This document shows, piece by piece, positions 57,676-64,000 of a stretch of 64,000 bases of DNA. Location: contig JAEZWF010000026.1 of NCBI GenBank assembly GCA_023420415.1, positions 1-64,000 on the forward strand, read 5' to 3'. The stretch is from Actinomycetes bacterium (GTDB taxonomy: Bacteria; Actinomycetota; Actinomycetes; Actinomycetales; Dermatophilaceae). The stretch's first letter is position 1; each line of letters opens with the position of its first letter. The notes under the pieces were generated by a model. It did no database searches and was not told where the DNA came from. It saw only the letters and a program-made list of their open reading frames with translations. The translations under genes were made by a program, and so were the position numbers.

Positions 57676-58314
57676 TCAGAGCCAGCGGCCGAGCTGGGGT
57701 GGCTTGGGGGCGCGGCCGGTCAGCCACGCCACCAGTGCGGCGCCGTCGTCCGCGCCGCCGTGACGCTTCGCCGCGTCGGAGGCCAGCGCCGCGCGCAGGT
57801 CGCCCGGCATGGCCTCGAACCCGTACCCGCGGTCGAGGTCGACGGCGTGGATCCACACCTCGCGAGTGCGCATCCACAGCGTCTGCGACGCCGGGATCTC
57901 GCGGCCCTGCGCGGTGCGCACCCGCGCGTTCCAGGCCGCGGTGGGCAGCTCTTCCCACTGTCGGGCCAGCGCCTGCGCGGACTCGTGGGCCGCGTCGCGC
58001 AGGGTCGCCGGGTCGAGCCGCGAGCTCTCCTCGATGTCGCGGTCGCGGGCCTCCTGGCTGGAGTACATCGGGGTCTCCTCGCCGGTCCGCGCCCACGCGA
58101 GCAGGCGGCCGAGCGCCAGCGCGTTCTGGTGGACGTGCGCCACGACGTGCGCTCGGGTCCACCCCGGCAGCAGGCTCGGCGTCGCCCACGCGTCGGGGGT
58201 GGTGGCCAGGTCGTCGACGAGGTCGAGGAACGTCGTGGTCCCGTCGGTGACCCACCCGTATGCCGCGTGGGCGCGCTCGGGGGCGCCCACCGGCATACCT
58301 GCGGGTGCGCTCAC
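57676..58314 (-). CDS. Mycothiol-dependent maleylpyruvate isomerase
   Basis: The 212-residue protein belongs to the DinB-like mycothiol-dependent family: LLPGWTRAHVVAHVHQNALA holds the conserved metal-binding His residues, and TRTREVWIHAVDL-type sequence (MRTREVWIHAVDLDRGYG) the third His. It turns maleylpyruvate into fumarylpyruvate in the gentisate pathway, using mycothiol instead of glutathione. GTGA overlap with the hydrolase gene upstream. Last gene of the operon. Confidence 0.9.
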   Translation of the reverse strand: MSAPAGMPVGAPERAHAAYGWVTDGTTTFLDLVDDLATTPDAWATPSLLPGWTRAHVVAHVHQNALALGRLLAWARTGEETPMYSSQEARDRDIEESSRLDPATLRDAAHESAQALARQWEELPTAAWNARVRTAQGREIPASQTLWMRTREVWIHAVDLDRGYGFEAMPGDLRAALASDAAKRHGGADDGAALVAWLTGRAPKPPQLGRWL

Positions 58315-59183
58315 GCGGGTGTCTCCGTCGTGCGTGGGGCGGTCACCGGGTTCACGCACTGGCCGAGCCCGGCGATCTGGGTGGTGAGGACCTCACCTGC
58401 ACGAAGGTAGCGCGCGGGCTGCCGCGCGTGCCCGACCCCGCCGGGAGTGCTGGTGGCGATGACGTCGCCGGGGCGCAGGGTGAGGATCTGCGAGACGTAG
58501 GCGACGAGTGCGACCGGGTCGAACACGAGGTCTGCGGTGTCGGCCTTCTGCACGGTCTCGCCGTCGACGGCGCAGCTCAGCTCGAGCCGCGGCCGGACGC
58601 CTCCGTCGAGCTCGTCGGGGGTGACCAGCCAGGGGCCGAACGGCGTCGTCGCCTCGAAGGTCTTGCCCTGCAGCCACTCGGGCGAGCGGTACTGCCAGTC
58701 GCGCGTGGTCACGTCGTTGAGGACGCCGAACCCGGCGATGGCGTCGGCCGCGGTGGCCTCGTCGGCGCGTCGGACCTGGCGGCCGATGACGACCGCCAGC
58801 TCGGCCTCCCAGTCGACGGCCTCGGAGCTGTCGGGGAGCTCCAGCTCGTCGCGCGGACCGATGAGGGCTTCGGGGTACTTCGCGAAAAGCGTTGGGAACT
58901 GCGGGAGTTCGCGCCCCATCTCGAGGATGTGGTTGCGGTAGTTGAGACCGACGCACACGATCTTGGCCGGACGCGGCACGAGCGGCGCGAAGTCCAGCGA
59001 GTCCGCGGCCAGGTCGAGCTCGACGAGGTCGGGTGAGTCGGCGCGCTGACGCCAGCGGTCGTCTGCGAGGAAGGCGCCGAGGTCCGCCGCCCCGAGGTCG
59101 AGGACGCGGTCGCCGTCGACGCGAACCGCCCGCGTGGTGGCCGCGCCGTCGACCGTGGTGGCGCGGATGGTGGATAGGCGCAT
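58311..59183 (-). CDS. Fumarylpyruvate hydrolase (FAH family)
   Basis: The 290-residue enzyme has the FAH catalytic pattern: KIVCVGLNYRNHILEMG, then DWEAELAVVIGR with the metal-binding Glu residues, NDVTTRDWQYRS and TSTPGGVGHARQP. It splits fumarylpyruvate into fumarate and pyruvate. Its ATG shares a base with the gentisate dioxygenase stop (TGATG). Confidence 0.92.
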   Translation of the reverse strand: MRLSTIRATTVDGAATTRAVRVDGDRVLDLGAADLGAFLADDRWRQRADSPDLVELDLAADSLDFAPLVPRPAKIVCVGLNYRNHILEMGRELPQFPTLFAKYPEALIGPRDELELPDSSEAVDWEAELAVVIGRQVRRADEATAADAIAGFGVLNDVTTRDWQYRSPEWLQGKTFEATTPFGPWLVTPDELDGGVRPRLELSCAVDGETVQKADTADLVFDPVALVAYVSQILTLRPGDVIATSTPGGVGHARQPARYLRAGEVLTTQIAGLGQCVNPVTAPRTTETPA

Positions 59184-60328
59184 CAGTGCTCCTGCCCGGC
59201 GACCTGGACGCAGTCCAGGTGCAGCCGTTCGTAGATGGGGGTGTCGCTGAACCGGAAGAGGTCGGTGGCCTCGGTGGCGCCGATCGTGAACGGCAGCCAT
59301 GACGGGACCACGAACAGGTCGCCCGCGGCGAGGTCCCACGTGCGGTCGCCGACGGTGACCTCGGCCCGACCGGTGAAGACCTGCCAGATGGACGACCCGA
59401 CCTCCCGGCGTTGCGCCGTCGCGGCGCCGGCACGCAGCCGGTGGAACTCAGTGCGCAGGGTCGCCATGACATCGGCACCGGTGGCCGGGTTGGCGAACCG
59501 GATGGCGGCGTGGCCGGGCTCGACCACTCCCGCATGGCCGGCGTCCTCGAGCGCGAGCTGGTCGGCGAGCGCGCGATCCGTGTGTTCCCAACGGTATGCC
59601 GCGAGCGGCGAGCTGGGTGCCGGGCGGGCCACCTGGGAGAGCGGCTGCAGACCCGGGTGCCCCCAGAGCTGCTCGGACCGGGAGCGGTCCGGCGTCTCGG
59701 TGCTGCTCACCTGCTCGGGCCCGAACTCGAAGAACGTCGAGTCGATGCCGTGCGCGAACGGGATGTCCAGCCCGTCGAGCCAGGCCATCGGCTCGGTCGC
59801 GATGTTGTGGTGGCCGTGGAAGTGCCAGCCGGCGGTGAGCAGCAGGTCGCCACGCCGCATCGCCACCGGGTCGCCGTCGACGACGGTCCACACGCCCTCG
59901 CCCTCGACCACGAAGCGGAACGCGTTCTGCGTGTGCCGGTGCTCGGGCGCGACCTCACCGGGGCAGAGGTACTGGATCGCGGCCCACATGGTCGGGGTCG
60001 CGAACGGTCGGCCATCCAGGCCCGGGTTGGCCAGGGCGATGGCCCTGCGCTCACCGCCGCGGCCGACCGGGACGAGCCGTCCGGACTCCTCGGCGAGCGG
60101 CAGTAGGTCGCCCCACTGCCAGGCGTGCGGCACGGCGCGCGAGGTCGGCTCCATCGGCATCAGCTCGCCGATCTCGGTCCACAGCGGCACCATGTGCTGG
60201 CGGTCGAACGCGGCATACAGGGCGTCCAGGTCCGGGCTCGGATCGGGTTGTGCGGCAACGGGTTCCGACACGATGCTCAGCTGGCTCGGTGCGGGGATGG
60301 GCGGCGGCGCAGCTGCGCTGCTGGTCAC
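59183..60328 (-). CDS. Gentisate 1,2-dioxygenase
   Basis: The 381-residue bicupin enzyme opens the ring of gentisate to maleylpyruvate with Fe(II) and O2. The first cupin has the iron ligands in EHRHTQNAFRFVVEGEG and the third His in GWHFHGHHN; LDGLDIPFAHGID is a conserved stretch of the family. Length is normal. It overlaps the transporter gene upstream by four bases. Confidence 0.95.
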   Translation of the reverse strand: MTSSAAAPPPIPAPSQLSIVSEPVAAQPDPSPDLDALYAAFDRQHMVPLWTEIGELMPMEPTSRAVPHAWQWGDLLPLAEESGRLVPVGRGGERRAIALANPGLDGRPFATPTMWAAIQYLCPGEVAPEHRHTQNAFRFVVEGEGVWTVVDGDPVAMRRGDLLLTAGWHFHGHHNIATEPMAWLDGLDIPFAHGIDSTFFEFGPEQVSSTETPDRSRSEQLWGHPGLQPLSQVARPAPSSPLAAYRWEHTDRALADQLALEDAGHAGVVEPGHAAIRFANPATGADVMATLRTEFHRLRAGAATAQRREVGSSIWQVFTGRAEVTVGDRTWDLAAGDLFVVPSWLPFTIGATEATDLFRFSDTPIYERLHLDCVQVAGQEH

Positions 60329-61698
60329 GAGGTTGCTCCTTCGGTGACGGGGCGGTCAGGGGTGGTCGTGGCTACAGGTGAGGCGGCGGACGGGTGGACG
60401 CCTGCTGCCTCGGCGGCCGGCGCGACGTCGGTCGTCGCGGTCGTGGTGCGTCGCGGGAGCGCGAGCAGCAGGAGGGCCGCCGCGCCGGCCACGGCGGCGA
60501 AGACGAGGAAGTTGGCGTCGACGCCGAGTCCGCGGGCCAGGAGCAGGCCGCCGACCTGCGGCCCGACGACGGCGCCGATGCGCCCGACCCCGAGCGCGAC
60601 CCCGAGGGCGCTGCCGCGCACCGAGGCGGGGTAGCGGTCGGCGATGGCGGCCAGGACGAGGCACTGGGTGCCGTGCGTGCCGACGCCGGCGAGGACCAGC
60701 ACGGCATACGTCAGGGGCACCGACGGGTGGGTGAGCATGGCGACCAGGGCGACCGCTGCGAGGGCCGAACCCGCCGCGGCCACGCGGCCCGGCCCGAAAC
60801 GCACCCCCGCGGCGGCGGTCAGCAGCGAGCCGAGGACGGCGCCGAGGTTGAGCGCGAGCAGGAAGGTGAGGGCCGAGCCGAGCTCGAACCCGCTCTGCCG
60901 CATCAGCTGTGGCAGCCAGGTGCCGAGGCCGTACCACGTGAACAGGACCAGCGCGGTGGCGGCGCAGAACAGCACGGTCGCCCGCACGTAGGGGGCGCGG
61001 AACAGCGCGCTCACCGGCTCACGCACGGTGGTGGCAGCCGGCGCCGGTGCCAGCCCGAACCGGGCCTCGAGGGCGACCGCTTCGTCGACGCGGCCCTGGC
61101 TGCGCAGCCAGACCGGCGACTCGGGCAGCCACCGCAGCGCGATCGGCACCACCACGGCCAGTGCGATGAGGGCGACGACGAACATGGTGCGCCAGCCCGA
61201 CGCCGGGATCACCCAGATGCCGAGGATGGCGGCAGCCGCGCCGCCGATCGGCACGCCGGACATCATCAGTGTCGACACGACCGAGCGGTGCCTGGCGCTG
61301 ACGTACTCGGCGGCCAGCGCGTTGGCCGAGGGCACGAGTCCGCCGAGCCCGAGGCCGGCGAGGAGCCGGAAGGTCCCGAACTGGCCGGGGGACTGGGCGA
61401 GCGCGCACAGGGCGGTGAACACCGAGAACCACACCGTGCACAGCAGCACCGTGCGGCGGCGGCCGATCCGGTCGGCGAGGGCGCCGGCACCCAGGGCGCC
61501 GATGAGCATGCCGACGAAGGCCAGGGCGCCGAGCGTGCCGGCGGTGGCCTTGGTGAGGTTCCAGCCGGGCTCGGCGAGCAGCCGTGGCAGGACGGTGCCG
61601 TAGACGATGAGGTCGTAGCCGTCGAAGACGACGATGAGCCAGCACAGTGCGGTGACGAGCACGGAGCCGGAGCGCGTCGTTGCGTTCCTGGTTGTCAT
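60325..61698 (-). CDS. MFS aromatic acid transporter (AAHS family)
   Basis: The 457-residue protein has the DGYD motif in helix 1 (LIVVFDGYDLIVYGTVLPRL), GALADRIGRRRTVL in loop 2-3 and RWLPESPVW after helix 6, all typical of aromatic acid:H+ symporters. It probably imports gentisate, 3-hydroxybenzoate or a relative. First gene of the gentisate operon; divergent to the IclR regulator. Confidence 0.92.
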   Translation of the reverse strand: MTTRNATTRSGSVLVTALCWLIVVFDGYDLIVYGTVLPRLLAEPGWNLTKATAGTLGALAFVGMLIGALGAGALADRIGRRRTVLLCTVWFSVFTALCALAQSPGQFGTFRLLAGLGLGGLVPSANALAAEYVSARHRSVVSTLMMSGVPIGGAAAAILGIWVIPASGWRTMFVVALIALAVVVPIALRWLPESPVWLRSQGRVDEAVALEARFGLAPAPAATTVREPVSALFRAPYVRATVLFCAATALVLFTWYGLGTWLPQLMRQSGFELGSALTFLLALNLGAVLGSLLTAAAGVRFGPGRVAAAGSALAAVALVAMLTHPSVPLTYAVLVLAGVGTHGTQCLVLAAIADRYPASVRGSALGVALGVGRIGAVVGPQVGGLLLARGLGVDANFLVFAAVAGAAALLLLALPRRTTTATTDVAPAAEAAGVHPSAASPVATTTPDRPVTEGATS

Positions 61699-61733
61699 GC
61701 GCTGGACCGTAGGCCGAATCCTTCTGTGCGGAA

Positions 61734-61739
61734 TAGGAT
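61734..61739 (+). promoter_or_regulatory. -10 element of the iclR gene
   Basis: TAGGAT ends eight bases before the GTG at 61748 with no Shine-Dalgarno sequence, so the mRNA is probably leaderless. The sequence TTCTGTGCGGAA just upstream and TTCTGTTGTGAGGAA over the start codon look like paired regulator sites. Confidence 0.45.
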
Positions 61740-61747
61740 GTTCTGTT

Positions 61748-62548
61748 GTGAGGAACAAGCCAGCGTATGCCGTGGACGCCGTCGACCACGCCCTCCAGCT
61801 CGCGACGTTGCTGCGGCAGGAGGGACGGCTGCGGGTCACCGATGCGGCGGCGGCGCTGGGTGTGAGTCGTTCCACAGCCCACCGCCTGCTCGTCACCCTC
61901 GTCTACCGCGACTTCGCGGTCCAGGACCGCGACCGGTCCTACCTGCCGGGCCCGCTCCTCGTGCCGGCATCTCCGGCCGACCCGGCGGTGCTGCCGGGAG
62001 CGCCGTCGGTCGTGCGGCTGCGCCAGGTCGCGCGACCCCACCTCAACCAGGTCGTCGCCGAGACCGGTGAGTCGTGCAACGTCCAGGTCCTGGCCGGCCA
62101 GCAGGCCCACGTCGTCGCCTACGTCGAGGGTCCGGGCTGGCTGCGCGTGGGCGACCGGTTCACCCGCGAGTGGGATGCGTGGCTGACCTCGGGTGGGCGA
62201 ATCCTGTTGTCCCAGCTGGGAGATGACGAACTGGCCGAACGACTGCCGTCCTGGCCCGCCGCCCGCGTCGAACGCCTCCAGCGCGAGCTCGAGGTGTGCC
62301 GGCGGCGCGGCTACGCGGTCAACGACCAGCACACCGAGGACGGCGTGACCGCCCTCGCCGTCCTCGTGCGGGCGCCCCAAGGTATGCCGCTCGCGGCCAT
62401 CGCGCTCGCGCTGCCGACGCCGCGCTTCGACCGCGACCTCGTCCCCGCGTGGGTGGGCGCCCTGTCGGCTGCATCCGCCCAGATCACGCGCGATCTCGGC
62501 GGCGCGCACGCGGCATACGACGCGCTGGGGGCGAGCCCGCGAGGGTGA
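61748..62548 (+). CDS. IclR-family regulator of the gentisate operon
   Basis: The 266-residue regulator has an N-terminal winged helix (LRVTDAAAALGVSRSTAHRL, then LVTLVYRDFAVQDRD) and a C-terminal effector-binding domain (NVQVLAGQQAHVVAYVEGPG, then GYAVNDQHTEDGVTALAV). IclR proteins of this position control gentisate and 3-hydroxybenzoate genes in corynebacteria, as activators or repressors. It is divergent to the operon with about 50 bases between starts. Confidence 0.9.
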   Translation: MRNKPAYAVDAVDHALQLATLLRQEGRLRVTDAAAALGVSRSTAHRLLVTLVYRDFAVQDRDRSYLPGPLLVPASPADPAVLPGAPSVVRLRQVARPHLNQVVAETGESCNVQVLAGQQAHVVAYVEGPGWLRVGDRFTREWDAWLTSGGRILLSQLGDDELAERLPSWPAARVERLQRELEVCRRRGYAVNDQHTEDGVTALAVLVRAPQGMPLAAIALALPTPRFDRDLVPAWVGALSAASAQITRDLGGAHAAYDALGASPRG

Positions 62549-62651
62549 GGGCGGATTGTGGGGGCCCACGCACGGTGGGGTAGTTTCGAAGCGCGCGAGG
62601 CGCACGACTTGAGGCAGCGCCCGCCCCCCGACGCACGTGAAGGATCGACGC

Positions 62652-63941
<1,290 letters not shown>

Positions 63942-64000
63942 CCAACGCTTCACCTCTTCGACGCGCGCCGTTGACCTGGCGGTCCTAGCGTCTGGGGCAT
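63942..64000. other. Right edge, no supported gene
   Basis: The last 59 bases after gltA include TTGACC, a possible -35 box for a gene outside the window. No hairpin terminator is visible in the part shown. Confidence 0.3.

Overview
The window is high-GC actinobacterial DNA. Three things point to a mycothiol-producing actinomycete: mshB, a mycothiol-type maleylpyruvate isomerase, and the gene order Nudix hydrolase - typA - lpqW-like lipoprotein - mshB - fdxA - dapC (the order known from Mycobacterium, with insertions). A member of the Intrasporangiaceae or a related family is my guess; the sequence does not prove it.

The window has two parts that differ in composition. The right part, from about 37.6 kb to the end, is ordinary chromosome. 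It carries the octamer GTATGCCG (or its complement) about 26 times and, by my reading, never GTACGCC. The left part, 1 to about 36-37 kb, has no GTATGCCG but several GTACGCC sites. I read the left part as an acquired, composite island whose left end lies outside the window.

Island layout. 0.1-5.1 kb is copper resistance: P-type ATPase, chaperone, a histidine-rich secreted protein and a periplasmic multicopper oxidase, with two CsoR-like palindromes. 5.2-7.6 kb is a 14-helix drug exporter with a divergent TetR repressor and a perfect operator. 7.6-9.6 kb holds debris: a stand-alone Fpg/Nei zinc finger, a dehydrogenase tail, and an intact higA with a beheaded higB. 9.7-24.5 kb is a mobilizable-element backbone: serine resolvase, VRR-NUC nuclease, small membrane proteins, a soluble TraG/TraD-like coupling ATPase, relaxase, MobC-like protein, a gene-free repeat-rich region (candidate oriT/ori), a helicase-like replication protein, an excisionase-like protein, and a telomere-like inverted repeat array between two HTH genes. 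No VirB-type secretion genes and no tyrosine integrase are seen, so it probably needs a helper. 25.2-27.0 kb is a cadmium/lead module (CmtR-like sensor, CDF efflux pump, thioredoxin-like fusion). 27.1-34.1 kb is an arsenic module: ArsR, two flavoproteins, an MFS pump, Acr3, an ArsR-ArsC fusion and a double ArsC. 34.3-36.2 kb has HigBA, a phosphatase-like gene and VapBC.

Chromosomal part. 36.2-40.2 kb holds small enzymes, a CNNM/CorC transporter, a VIT-family transporter and a pterin dehydratase. 40.4-46.5 kb is a complete peptide ABC uptake operon with a perfect hairpin after the binding-protein gene. 46.7-57.1 kb is the conserved Nudix-typA-lpqW-mshB-fdxA-dapC stretch with flavin reductase, VanW-like, VOC and GNAT genes. 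57.1-62.5 kb is a DoxX gene followed by a complete gentisate pathway operon (transporter, gentisate dioxygenase, fumarylpyruvate hydrolase, mycothiol-dependent maleylpyruvate isomerase) and its divergent IclR regulator. gltA (citrate synthase) closes the window and would receive the pyruvate and fumarate carbon through central metabolism.
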